From Paragordius varius (lineage: Eukaryota; Nematomorpha): DNA of 64,000 nt. Made by a program: the position numbers and the translations under genes. The stretch is taken from contig OZ176054.1 of assembly GCA_964247055.1 (NCBI GenBank), positions 1,240,001-1,304,000 on the forward strand, written 5' to 3'. Of this stretch, positions 53,149-64,000 are shown in pieces. The notes below the pieces were generated by a model. It did no database searches, was not told where the DNA came from, and saw only the letters and a list, made by a program, of their open reading frames with translations. The first letter of the stretch is position 1. Each line of letters starts with the position of its first letter.

Positions 53149-54216
53149 CTATTTATTTTATATCAAATACACACTGCATTTAAAAGTACATATCACTCAC
53201 TCGCCCACATAACAATTTATCGTTGTAAAATATTCTCACTTAAGGATTGACTTTATTGGATCAGAACTTTGTCTTTATTGTTAAACTGTATAGAGAATGT
53301 TCATTAATACACACTGCATTCATAATCTATATATTTTAAGGTAAAATATCAAAAATCTTCCACCATTTATAATTAATAAACACGGCGCCCATAATATACA
53401 ATTGCAAAAATTATTAGTATGATACATGTAAAATATATTTTATCTATATTGCAATAAATAAAGTTTTTAACCTAGCGAAATAGATATGCAGACAAATCAC
53501 CTGTCAAAAAAGAAATTAAGAGTCGCTGGGTTATAAACTAAATCTTAATAGAGATTAAAGTCAATAAGGGAATTATATTTGGAATTTACAATCTCTTTTA
53601 ATAGTTGTTAAATAATCATAGTTTACAAATAAACTATATTTCTAGACATTTTAATAGACAATTTGGTTTATATTGATATCTGCCTTATCGAATTTGATTT
53701 TATAGTTTTCCAATAATTTAAGGTCTTTTTATGTTTTCCACAGTACTATAAATTTTATAAAGTTGTGGTAAAATAGTTTTTTTATTATAATAGTATGACA
53801 AAATATTATTTTAATTATAGTTAAATCTAACTTGATTTCAAAAATATTTGCTAAATCTTACATATTTTGTATATATTGTTTGGGTATGTCCTTTAAGTCA
53901 TAATTTATCTGTATAAACAGACTAACGATTATGTCGGTTTAAGGATCCTAACTTTTGCTGATAAGCTTCTAGTAAAATTGAAATTGAGTCTATAGTTCTA
54001 TTATATATTAATGATAATAAATGGGCCTGTAGTTTTTTAAAAACTTGTTTAAAACTTATAAAATATTTTTTAATAAAGGCCTAGGCGATAAATGGTTATT
54101 TAATACATGGCGAAATTCTTCTCCCATATATTAAGGAATAAAAAAATACTTTGATTTTGAATAAACTTATACACTTTCCTAATCCACATTATACATTTTT
54201 TAATTGTATATATATA
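52817..54216. other. Intergenic stretch, 3' flank of ARF6 to the second Helitron
   Basis: No gene seen. It holds one long uninterrupted TA microsatellite (about 53097-53146), otherwise unremarkable A/T-rich DNA. Confidence 0.6.
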
Positions 54217-54371
54217 CTAGCGTGAATCTCGTGCTGCTACGCAGCCCGAGGAAGTCCTTCGCACTTTTGGGGGGGGGGGGGGGGGGTTCGAAGTTTGGAT
54301 TTTAATGGGTCTACCGGTTTTCCTGTACCAGATCACAAAGCCAGCATTTTCCATTTTTATAAATATATAGA
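54217..54371 (-). mobile_element. Minimal head-plus-tail Helitron (155 bp) at the 3' end of the second composite
   Basis: Equivalent of 12177-12334: a head beginning TCTATATATTTATAAAAATG on the minus strand, a C-homopolymer, the GGACTTC-containing arm and the CTAG-proximal hairpin. The first hairpin is weakened (AAGTGC in place of AAGTCC), while the CTAG-proximal hairpin is conserved. Confidence 0.68.
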
Positions 54372-55465
54372 TTACCATAAATAATGTTTTAATATCCATA
54401 TATCTTTTAACATGCTATACATATGATAGATACTCCTTACTCAGCAGCTATCATCAAAGAAACGCCTGACTAAAATTTTTGCCTTTTAACAGGCATTACG
54501 AAAAATCCTTCTCGAATTTTTACAGTCTCATACCTTGGGCAAAAAAATACAATCAAAAAAATATTTTTGTGGACTTTGTTTTTTTTTGAAAAAAATGGCA
54601 TTTTACGGGGGGAGCGGGTAAAAAGAGGGCCTAAATCAAAAAAGTGGCTCGGCTATGTTCAGCGCAATCGAAAATAAGTAAACAAAAATCATATTTAAAA
54701 TTGAATGGTCCAACACGTTCTCTGGAAAATTGTCTCAAAGACACGATTTTTGTGGACTTCTGTTTTCAAAAAAACCCGTTTTTCATACGGGGTGGGCCCG
54801 AACTGGGGGCCTATTTCAAAAAAGGGCGAAGCTATTGTCGGGACATTTATTAATGATTGTATTTTTTCGATATTTGGATTTGATTGGGTCTACCGGTTTT
54901 CCGGAAACAGATCACAAAGTTATATGAAAAATCAGTTTTTAGCGGGCAGCTCCTTACCCAGCAGCTATCATCAAATAAACGGTAGACTAAAATTTTTGCC
55001 TTTTAACAGGGAATACGTGGAATCTTTATTGAATTTTTACGGTCCCATACCTAGGGCGAAAAATCGATTTAAAAAATTATTTTTGTGGACTTTGTTTTTT
55101 GAAAAAGGTGGCATTTCACGGGGGGAGCGGGTAAAAAGAGGGCCTAAATCAAAAAAGTGGCTCGGCTATGTTCAGCGCAATCGAAAATAAGTAAACAAAA
55201 ATCATATTTAAAATTGAATGGCCCAACACGTTCTCCGGAAAATTGTCTCAAAGACACGATTTTTGTGGACTTCTGTTTTTTAAAAAAAACCGTTTTTCAT
55301 ACGGGGTGGGCCCGAACTGGGGGCCTATTTCAAAAAAAGGGCGAAGCTATTGTCGGGGCATTCATTAATGATTATATTTTTTCGATATTTGGATTTGATT
55401 GGGTCTACCGGTTTTCCTGTACCAGATCACAAAGCCAGCATTTTCCATTTTTATAAATATATATA
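54217..55465 (-). mobile_element. Composite non-autonomous Helitron, second copy
   Basis: Same family as 9001-12334, opposite orientation. The 3' end CTAG is at 54217-54220 (read on minus) with T beyond; an internal head starts at 54371 and the outer head near 55465, where it dissolves into a TA run, so the exact 5' base is uncertain. It carries about two 514-bp units and the same exit sequence before the internal head. The 3' tail holds the same hairpin and an 18-G run on the plus strand (54269-54286). Units are slightly diverged from the left copy. No transposase. Confidence 0.78.
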
Positions 55466-56655
55466 TATATATATATATATTAAATTTACCATTTTTATAA
55501 TAAAGATGTTAAATATTAAATAATAAATTGTCTTTGTTATTAACAAAATCTTATTTATCTTTCAGACTAATTTGACAAGGCTAGCTAATAAATATATGAT
55601 GAAAATATTTAACTGTTAAATTGGAGTTTTATTAAATCACGATTAAGTTGGTTAACGCATCATAATGTTTAAGTTAAATTTTGGTTGAATTTTTCGTTTT
55701 CCAATATAAAATTTTGTTAAAGAGAATAAAATAAATTGAGAAATCCTATACACTAAAACAAAATTTGAATGATCCAACCAGCTGATTAATTGGCTTTAAA
55801 TATATGAAATATGGAGGCTTCATTTATTTATCATTTATTTAAATTTATTTATTATATATTTAAACTTAGTGTCAATAGATAACCAAAATACAGCTATGGT
55901 ATATGAAATAATTTAAATTTTTACAAAGTCGTTTTGGAAGGTTTTTATAATATCTAAAATACGGAATAACTTGAAGATATTTTCAATAAATTTAACGCTT
56001 AAAGTACGTCATTTAGCGGTGGATACCCAACCAGGAAAACTTTCTTTTTACCACAAAATTATTTATAACAAAATTAAAATTTTTTATTCATAATAAATTC
56101 AACCTATATTAAATCTAATCTGGTAAAAAGGATTAATTTTTATTATAAATTACGCCATCCTTTAAAATTACGGAGGGTACTATTAATTAATAATGTCTAA
56201 TACGATTTTTTATTAACTCTTGCCATAATTATCAATAAACGACCAAATCTTAAAAGGGCCTTTTGTAAAATTATTATTACAGCCATAAGGAGTGATTTTA
56301 CCATTTATAGACGGTAGTAATTATAATTTTTTTGGAATTTCCATTTGTTTGTATATATAAATCGCCGACGATGTTTAGTTGAATAAAGAAATTTTGAAAA
56401 TTTTATTTTATGGTATTACCTCCGGATTTCTGTTGGATCTAACTAAATTTTTTATATTAATGTATGTACAATATTTTAAACAGGGTTTTTAAAATACTCT
56501 GCATTTTAGGGTAGCGCTTAAGGTAGTTTTATTTAATTGAGTTTTATATTGAATATGTATTATAGTGTTTTTCTAAATGACATCATCGTTACATAGCGAT
56601 GAAGGGTTTATATTAATTTGCTTTGATTGTTGAATCATAAAAGTGTTTTAATATT
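55466..56655. other. Intergenic stretch upstream of the kinase
   Basis: TA repeat at 55456-55481, then about 1.2 kb of A/T-rich DNA with no recognised coding or structural feature. The kinase promoter is expected near its end. Confidence 0.55.
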
Positions 56656-59600
56656 ATGAACTTTAAAACATTTTTAACGCTGTGTTTTTGTGGGAGTTGT
56701 TGTGTGGGAGGAGAGGCAGAAGAAGTGGAAGTGATTGCCAACGATGGTGAGGAGGGGACAACAGCCGATTCTAGGAGGAATCGAGGCTGTTGTCCCCGGT
56801 GGAAGAACCGGTGGGGGTTCTTCCAGAAGAGGAGAAGGGAACCGCCGGGTAAGATTTTTTAAATATTTCTTGCTTGCTTTTAAGAGTGCAAGTTTAATTT
56901 ATCCTAATGCTGATTAATTATTATTTAGATGGCGATGTGGGGAAACGCGGGGTGCCCCGGAAGAGTTTGTTAGGAGCTTTGCGACAAATATTCCGTAAGA
57001 AGCGTCGTCCCCCTCCAGGTATTATAAACCTACAATTTTTTAAGAAATGTCGTGTGCTACGGCAAAGTTGGTAAATCTTTTTCACTACCCAATAACTTTT
57101 ATTACTATTTTTAAACAATAATAAGGATAATTACATATGGATGTAGAAAGTTAATAAAGTTAGCTTGCATAATTCATAAGCGATTAAAATATTGTGTTAA
57201 AAAAACCTTAAAACAGAGAAAATGATTTAAAGTACCAGCTTTGTTCCGTTATTCATCAAGTAATTTAAGGTTACGATATGTAAGGTTATTTATAAAAAAC
57301 GATATCGTTCCAATTAAATAAAAGATAGTCAAATAAATTCAAATATTTTTGATTTATGGTAATTTGTTAACCTTTTTTTAGATGCCAAGCAAGAAAAACC
57401 AGGAAATGAATCAGGTAATTACAGAAAAATATATTGATATTTAAGTATGAAGAATGTTTTGATTAACATGCCAAATATAATCAATTTAAATAAATACGAT
57501 TCTGACAAAGTTTATTCAAATTAACATTTAGTTGTTATTTACAGGCAAATATTTTTTTTATTTAGTTCACAGTATTGTAGGGCCGCAAGAGGAGGGCGCT
57601 GGTGATTTCGAGCCTGCAAAAACAGGTAGATTATAATTATACTTTGGTATTTTTTTGGGCATTATTCTATATATCAATACAATCAAATTTTAATAAATCT
57701 TGAATGTTTTAAAAGTATACTATTTTTAACCTTTATTTAGTTTCATCTCAGTATGGTTCGGCTAAATCTTGTTGGCAAAATGACTCATGTATTATATGAA
57801 ATTATTATATAAATACTTTTTACAATTGTTTATAAAACCGTCAATATTTTAGTATCCAGTTATCCTGATGCAGTTGACCCTCCTAAAGCGGTGAGTAAAT
57901 ATTCATCTCTTAAAATTTTTCTTTTCATAAACAAAATTAATGAAAAATATCATTACTATCAACATTTTTATATTTATTTTATGGCACAATAAAGATTATC
58001 AAAAACTTCCCGCCCGAATATAATGTCTGCAAAAAACTTGGAGAAGGGTATTTTTATTTAGTTTATAATACTTTATAAGAATATAGGTTAATTACTTAAT
58101 AAATTTTATATTTTTAGGGCCTTTGGTACTGTATTCTTGGCCAAAGATCGTAAAAAGAATACCGTAGCATTAAAAAAGATAAAACTCAAGAACAAACAGC
58201 TTAATTACGAAGCGGTCAGTGAAATATTTTTATTGATGAACCTTAAACATCCCAACATTGTCAAATATCTTGGCTCCAGCTTTTATGGACACAGTTTATG
58301 GGTAATGGAGTTATCTAATTGCATGAATTAATATTTACAATATGTGTCATTTCGCTGTCTATTCGTTTGCTTTTTCATTATGTACAGATCGTCATGGAGA
58401 ACATTGATGGGGTTACATTGTGTGATTTGGCTCGTCAAAAGCTTTGCGAACCTTTACTAGCCTTAATCTGTCATCAGGTTAATTTTTTATTTTGTTAAAT
58501 TAGAATCCTGATTTTGAGTATTTATTTTTCACAAGATCAATTTGATTAGGCTTATAGGATGATTTCTGATTTTAGTGTTTCAAAAAATAATGTTTATATA
58601 CGATGCAATTTACACTTAATATTGGTGTGAATGTATGATACAGAGTATAGAAAAAATATACCACCTTAACCTAACAATCTTGTAAAAATATGTATCAGGA
58701 TTGTCGCTTTTTCGGCTTTATGTATAGATATATTTTTATATGAGATGAATCGTTTATATAAAATAATAAGTCCAACGCATACAATATTAAATGCCAAAGG
58801 ATTCATAAAAATGTTTAGTTATCACTTCTGGCTGTCAAACTTTAACCAAAGCATCTATGATTGGACCTTAAACGCATACATATTGATGGTTTGTAGGCGA
58901 AATTTCTAATAATTTTACATAAAAAGTGTACCCTTTTTAAAAATATTTTTTTTTCAATGTATAAACTAGCCATTAAATATTTTATCTGTTTTTTTTGAAC
59001 ACAATTTCGAATTCATAATTTTGTTTCGAAACTCTTTCAAATATACCGTTTGAACTTCAAGTTGGTCCTTAAACATTTCAGTTGGTCCTTTAGTTAATGC
59101 ATTTTAATTTCACCCATAACTATTTATAATTTGATTTTAATTCTAATCTTATTGCCCAAATCTTAAAATATGTATGTATCCATTTTAACCGAATCCAAAA
59201 ATGTAGGACTTTCGGAACGGCCTTTTAAGATTTTTATATATTATAGACGTTTTGGTCTTTAAATATAGTTTATAATATTTTTTAAAAATTTTCTGAAACG
59301 ATGATCGTAACTTCTACTAAATTTGGGCTATTTTGATATGGGGCAATAACATCGTCATCTTTTTTATTGGTAAAGCTCAAAAGTAAAAATAGCAGAAAAT
59401 TCTTGAAATATTTGTCCATAATATATACATTTCATCAAGATATTTGAGAATTAAGAGTAAATTAAACTAAAAATTAACAGGATGTTATATAACTTTTTGC
59501 CACTTTTTTCATAGATCTTGGAAGCCTTATCTCATATACATTCCAAATATATTGTACATAGAGACATAAAATCTACCAATATCATGATTGATTCCAATGG

Positions 59601-60797
59601 TACATTCAAACTCAGTAATATATTTAATTAATTGAAAATATATACAACTCTAACCACGACTCCTGGGCCGCATGCGGCTCTTAAAATGCTTCTATGTTAC
59701 CCTGAACTATATATTATATTTTTTGATATACTTTTTTGGGATATTAGTATCTGCAGATGCGTCAAGCAGCCATAAAATTTTTATCAGTATTATAGGGCGC
59801 GCGACCCTTCAAAAATAATATTTTTTGTAAAACTTATATTTTTTGGAGAACACCATTAATATTATAAAAGGCTTATCGAAAATTTGAATTTTATAAAATA
59901 TGGATTAAACTTTGATTCCATAACAATCTATTATTAACAATGGAGCTAAATTTTTTTATTGTCCACAATACAAAAATAATCATATAGAAGAATTGACACA
60001 ATTTTGTTAAATATTTCCATTATAATAGTTGATTTTGGACTGGCAAAATTGAGCTACCATCCCTCTGCCAAGATAGCAGGCACTTCTTGCTACTTTGCAG
60101 AGGAGACCCTTTTTAAGGGTATACAGGATCGGAAATCGGATATTTGGGCCCTGGGCATCGTTTGTATTGAGATGGTAGATGGAGAGTTACCCTATGCACA
60201 TCTCCATCCCAGCCAGGTAATTTTATCAATTTTTTTTCATATAGCTGAATTGTAATACAATATGCATTTTAATGGTTGCTTATTTCACACTCTAGTTGGG
60301 CAATTTGCAACTCAGTAATGTATGGAAAAAAGAAAGGAAAAAAAATATTTATCAACATTTTATTGTTTTTTCAATATACTATTGTATTGCAAATTTCCCA
60401 ACTAGAGTGTGAAATAAGCATCCATTAAAATTCATACTGTATCTATGGTTTTTACGGCATAATAAAACATAAAATTAAAATTAGATCATGCATAAGATGA
60501 TGACTCAGGGCAAACCATTCTGCAACAAGAGGTGCAGCATTTTCTTTTCAGAATTCATTAACGTCTGCCTGGAGGACCCTCCACTACGTCCACCAGCCTC
60601 TGATCTTCTGAAAGTATGTTAATTTTTTACATAATCAAACGAAATCTTTTTATGCAATTAAACTCATTTTATATTTGCAATTATTTTTTTAGCATCCTTT
60701 TCTCGATTTGGCCGCCTCAAGGGCGTGGCTCAGCTATATTGTCGCAACAAACAAAGTAAACATATATGGTGATTTTTTACAAAAATATATTAAATAA
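56656..60797 (+). CDS. STE/PAK-like serine/threonine kinase
   Basis: Twelve exons: 56656-56848, 56929-57018, 57382-57414, 57566-57625, 57853-57890, 57995-58047, 58118-58301, 58388-58477, 59515-59614, 60029-60216, 60485-60613, 60693-60797; 1263 nt, 420 aa. The N-terminal third has no recognised domain: a cysteine cluster (CFCGSCCVGG), an acidic stretch, then basic RRRREPP- and KKRRPPP-like segments. Kinase domain: glycine loop GEGAFGTVF, catalytic Lys in VALKK, alpha-C Glu in VSEIFLL, HRDIKSTN, DFGLAK, WALGIVCIEMVDG, and CLEDPPLRPPASDLLKHPFL near the end. The closest families are Ste20/PAK and MAP3K (STE11). No CRIB domain is visible. The APE motif reads AEE (CYFAEETLF), an unusual loss of the Pro. 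The start is the first in-frame Met of an open exon and could be wrong. A short segment at 57741-57761 could be an alternative exon, but skipping it preserves the frame best. Confidence 0.82.
59640..59830. mobile_element. Possible hAT-type element remnant in kinase intron 9
   Basis: A GC-rich island in an AT-rich intron. CTCCTGGGCCGCATGCGGCT resembles the GCCGCATGCGGCTCTT word found near the ends of many hAT elements, and 130 bp on comes GGGCGCGCGACCCTTC. No clear terminal inverted repeat could be traced, so the call is weak. Confidence 0.3.
60258..60439. repeat. MITE foldback, family D, in kinase intron 10
   Basis: The left end CAATATGCATTTTAATGG faces CCATTAAAATTCATACTG at the right, and TTATTTCACACTCTAGTTGG faces CCAACTAGAGTGTGAAATAA. 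Arms are about 75 bp with few mismatches, around a loop near 60330-60370. TA lies directly outside both ends (60256-60257, 60440-60441), again Tc1/mariner-like. Confidence 0.8.
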
Positions 60798-63700
60798 TTA
60801 ATGTTTTTATATATATATAAAAAATCAAGCAAAAAGAAGCGTATATATAAAGCTGACCAAATAACAGCAACTGCTAAAAATGACCATTATCATTTTGCAT
60901 AAATATCGGCCTTGATTAGCTTGCACATAGCATTTATAGAACTAATGGCTAAAGTATACATAATATTTCGTTGTCTTTTAAATATAAACAACAAAAAATA
61001 GTCGTTTACTAAAAAAATCATTGCTGTATAATATAATGTGAGAATAAAATTCACAAATACACCAATTTAACCCAAAATTTAATGATCATTATAGAGAGGC
61101 TCTCATATTTATTTCATTTTTGTCATGCATGTTAAACGAATTTTTTTTGTATCAACATACCATTTGTTTTGTTTTGCCATTTTTTATTCAAATTCAAACA
61201 TTGTTGTATCGAACCAAATCCTTATTGAGCTTTCACAATCCGAAAAAAAGGATAAGCTCTATAAGATAAAGAATATACAATTTAAATTCCTTTTTTTCCT
61301 TTTTAATTATAAGGGTAAAAATTTTATTCGGACATGTAAAGGCCACACTCGCCTGTCCAGGGCTGACAGTGATGATTTAGTAGTTTGTGGGTTTGAACTC
61401 TAGCAGAACTGTAAGAGTCTGGCGCCCTACCTACTATACCATCACGCCTCTATATTAGATAAAAGAATGCGAATAAACAATATATTAAACAGCTGTCTTG
61501 ATTATTACTATTCAATGCTTGATGTTTAATTTTTATAGGGCAAACTTTAATATAAAAAATCATAAAATCCGGATATACAATATAAGAACCAACTTGTGAA
61601 TGACTAACTTAAAAGATTAATGAACAACCCGTAATGTATGAAGTCCTTTAAAAAAGTAAAATAAAATATGTATGAACTTGAATTTTTATTATATATTAGA
61701 AGCAATAAATCAAACACAATAATAATATGACCGACAACAATTACAGTTATGATCGAATCTTGATACAATCTAAAACCTTAAAGGTTACAGAAATGAAGAA
61801 ACTTTGCTTATATCAAAAATTTAAAAGCAATCATTAGTGTTGGTTTAGTTATAAAGACATCAGTTGTGCCTATAAATTTGATACAGATCCCATTTTACTT
61901 ATCATACAGCAAATGACAAATACACCTGGCTGATTTCGACTAACTAGCCTCTTTTCTTTCATCATCAATTATTATATTGAATTTTGTACATTTGCGGCAC
62001 TCATTACCATCATTAGAAAAGGTGTATTGGACTAGAAGCTTATGTATGCTCTATCGATTAAACATCAAACAAAGATTCGGAATATTGAAAGTTATGATTT
62101 CTTGGGAAGGAGTGTGACATAAAACGCCAGACAACGCAATTTCCAATAATTAATTTATTCCATACATCATTCAAAAAACCTGGGCAGACTAGAAGACTAA
62201 CAGTAAAATAATGTTCCGTCTCATATGGCATTCATCTTTTACCAGAGCAGGAGCCAAATATGTACAGGCCGATTCAGTTGATTACCTTTAATTGCATGTC
62301 CAAATCATTTTCCAAATAAAATATAAATTTCCAACTATTATTTTTATTTAAATGATTTTAATTTTTCGTTACCCTATTTCAAACTCAATAATAGAAAATT
62401 CTGATGAAATTTATATATGCCGTTACATTATTTAAAGTGCTCTTGGTAAGAGGCATATAAAGTAAAAAAATACTTTTGTTTTCACTATATCAAAAAATTG
62501 TAAATCGTTTATCTTTATTTCACGTAATCAGTCATTGAGCCTTATTATAAAGTATCATATGTTTAAAAAACGAAATGCTTCCTTCTAACTATTAATAACA
62601 TTTATAGAAATTAAAAGCTAGTTTGTCCATTGAATTTTATATTTTGGAGTATTCTACGGTTGTTGTCGCCATGTTTATAATATAAGCTAAATTAGTATGC
62701 TATTATAATTCAAAATATTGTATTTTATTGCATTTAAATAATCGTTTTAATAAAATCCATCTGAGCTTTCCCTTAGAATATTTGAGGATAATTTTTTACA
62801 TGACAACTATATATTTATAAAGAAATGTAAAAAACCTCGTAAATTTTATGGAAAAAGTTTTCACCTGTTACCTCGTTTCCAACATACTTCATAATAGGTT
62901 ATACGTTTCAAAAAATTTGTTAATAAACGTGCTAAACATTAATTGAATGGTTTTATTATATAATGTCCAAATGATTTCACTAAAATTTAAGAGCTTATCT
63001 ACGACTACTCCCGTATATTAATGCACCAAACCAAGCAAAGAAAACACGCTCTACGATGATATTTTTAATAAGGGCGGAATTGGTTTTCAATCAACTATAA
63101 TTTAAAACAATTTCTGTAAACTCGCCAAGTTTTTCCGCTCAGGTAAAATTAGGGTCATGACATTTTGTTTAAACGAGTTTTTGAATTCTAAATGATGAAT
63201 AAATAAGTTAACTAAGTCAAGCTTTAAAAATCACTTGCAAAACAATGAATAACCACCTTTAACAATTTAAATTCATTCTTAAAATTTTTTGAAATTTCCT
63301 CGAACACGAATCATCCTTAAGGTAATTTTAGGAAATCATATAAAATATATTTTTATTTCAATTGTTATGCTTTATATATTAATTTTTATGCGCCTCTTTA
63401 TCTGTTCAAGAATGCATTTTGATTCGTGATATATCATTCAAAATAGTAGTGAAAACTCAATGCATGTTAATATGTTTTACATCAATAATTAACATTGGAC
63501 ATAGGAAACAAACCCATGAAACAAAAGCCTGATCCTCCAAAAATATATTTAACTAATCGATGTAAATAGCTCAAACTTTGTGTACAATGATTTAAAAAAT
63601 ATAAAACAAAAAAGTTTTTTTTAAACCAAAAGCTTTTTAATTTATTTTTTTTACTCATAAACCATAATTATATTAAAATAATTTATATTATTTTTAAATT

Positions 63701-64000
63701 AGTTTTTTACAATATTTTGAGTTGAAAATTCTGACTATTAAGAGCCATTACATCACATTGATTTAAATGACTTACTACCATTCGAAGATTCAATCTTTTG
63801 CACCATCTAAAAAATTTTGAGTTTAAAGTTGAATTGGGGCCAAAAAATTTCGATAAACACCAAGAGAAATTTTGGGTATTAGACCAATTTTTTATACTAT
63901 TTATGTCCTTCAATGTAATAAATTAAAATGGCACTTAATAGTCAGAGTTGTCTATATTTATAGAACTGGCCACTTATTTTATTTGTGTTACAACCCGTTG
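60798..64000. other. 3.2 kb without a recognised gene
   Basis: It holds the 3' flank of the kinase, a SINE (61312-61450), and a less A/T-rich stretch at about 61850-62300 that has no long open frame on either strand. The minus-strand open frame 63707-63913 (68 codons, three Trp and three Cys) is more protein-like than its surroundings but matches nothing I know. Confidence 0.5.
61312..61450 (-). repeat. tRNA-derived SINE
   Basis: Read on the minus strand from 61450, the sequence has a pol III A box (TGGTATAGTAGG, 61430-61441) and B box (AGTTCAAACCC, 61389-61399) about 30 nt apart, with a GACTCTTAC anticodon-arm-like segment between, reminiscent of tRNA-Lys(CTT). Pairing is too poor for a working tRNA. 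The body continues for about 75 bp, more GC-rich than the surroundings, towards 61312. Only one copy is recognised in this window. Confidence 0.6.

Noticed and set aside
57741-57761. An extra kinase exon reading VSSQ
   Set aside because: Including it breaks the frame into the next exon; skipping it gives VSSYPDAVDPPKA in phase. It could be an alternative exon.
61125-61403. 92-codon plus-strand open frame
   Set aside because: Its C-terminal part is the antisense of the SINE and the rest is A/T-rich chance sequence.
61389-61450. A functional tRNA-Lys gene
   Set aside because: A and B boxes are recognisable, but acceptor and D stems do not pair well and a SINE body follows; called a SINE.
63707-63913. 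68-codon minus-strand open frame as a gene
   Set aside because: No recognised homology, no splice or neighbour support; left as an observation only.

Overview
The window reads as AT-rich nuclear DNA (well over 70% A+T by eye) of a bilaterian animal. All seven host genes are split by GT-AG introns, and the set is metazoan: a ZC3H4/6/8-type CCCH protein, an SNX13/14/25-type sorting nexin, cysteine-string protein (DNAJC5), troponin C, PRC1, ARF6 and an STE/PAK-like kinase. Troponin C argues for an animal with striated-type muscle regulation. Several first introns are only 23-31 nt, a habit reported for some compact or unusual animal lineages (dicyemids, and schistosomes and other flatworms with tiny 5' introns). 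I lean to a flatworm- or orthonectid-like animal, but this is inference.

Layout. 73-8752 (+): 17 exons of the CCCH gene, 5' end outside the window. 9001-12334 (+): composite non-autonomous Helitron built of 514-bp tandem units. 12621-26122 (-): complete 25-exon sorting nexin. 26239-29243 (+): 7-exon DNAJC5, head-to-head with the nexin over 116 bp. 30954-35256 (-): Ty3/Gypsy element with both LTRs and a 5-bp target duplication. 37760-41958 (+): troponin C. 44394-50322 (-): PRC1, with possible extra 3' exons down to 43146. 50511-52816 (+): ARF6, head-to-head with PRC1 over 188 bp. 54217-55465 (-): second copy of the Helitron family, opposite orientation. 56656-60797 (+): a 12-exon kinase. 60798-64000: no recognised gene, but a tRNA-derived SINE.

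In the exon chains of the CCCH gene, the nexin, DNAJC5, troponin C, ARF6, the kinase and PRC1 to its first stop, every junction keeps the reading frame. The predicted proteins are 1508 (partial), 1529, 266, 155, 175, 420 and 880 residues.

The genes do not form a pathway; the order looks like an ordinary animal neighbourhood. Introns and spacers hold many short inverted-repeat elements with CAGT-like ends beside TA (Tc1/mariner-type MITEs), TA microsatellites, a LINE remnant and possibly a hAT remnant. The most unusual features are the Helitron architecture (repeated 5' heads served by one 3' tail, next to a homopolymeric C/G tract), the 23-31-nt introns at gene 5' ends, and the two close divergent gene pairs.
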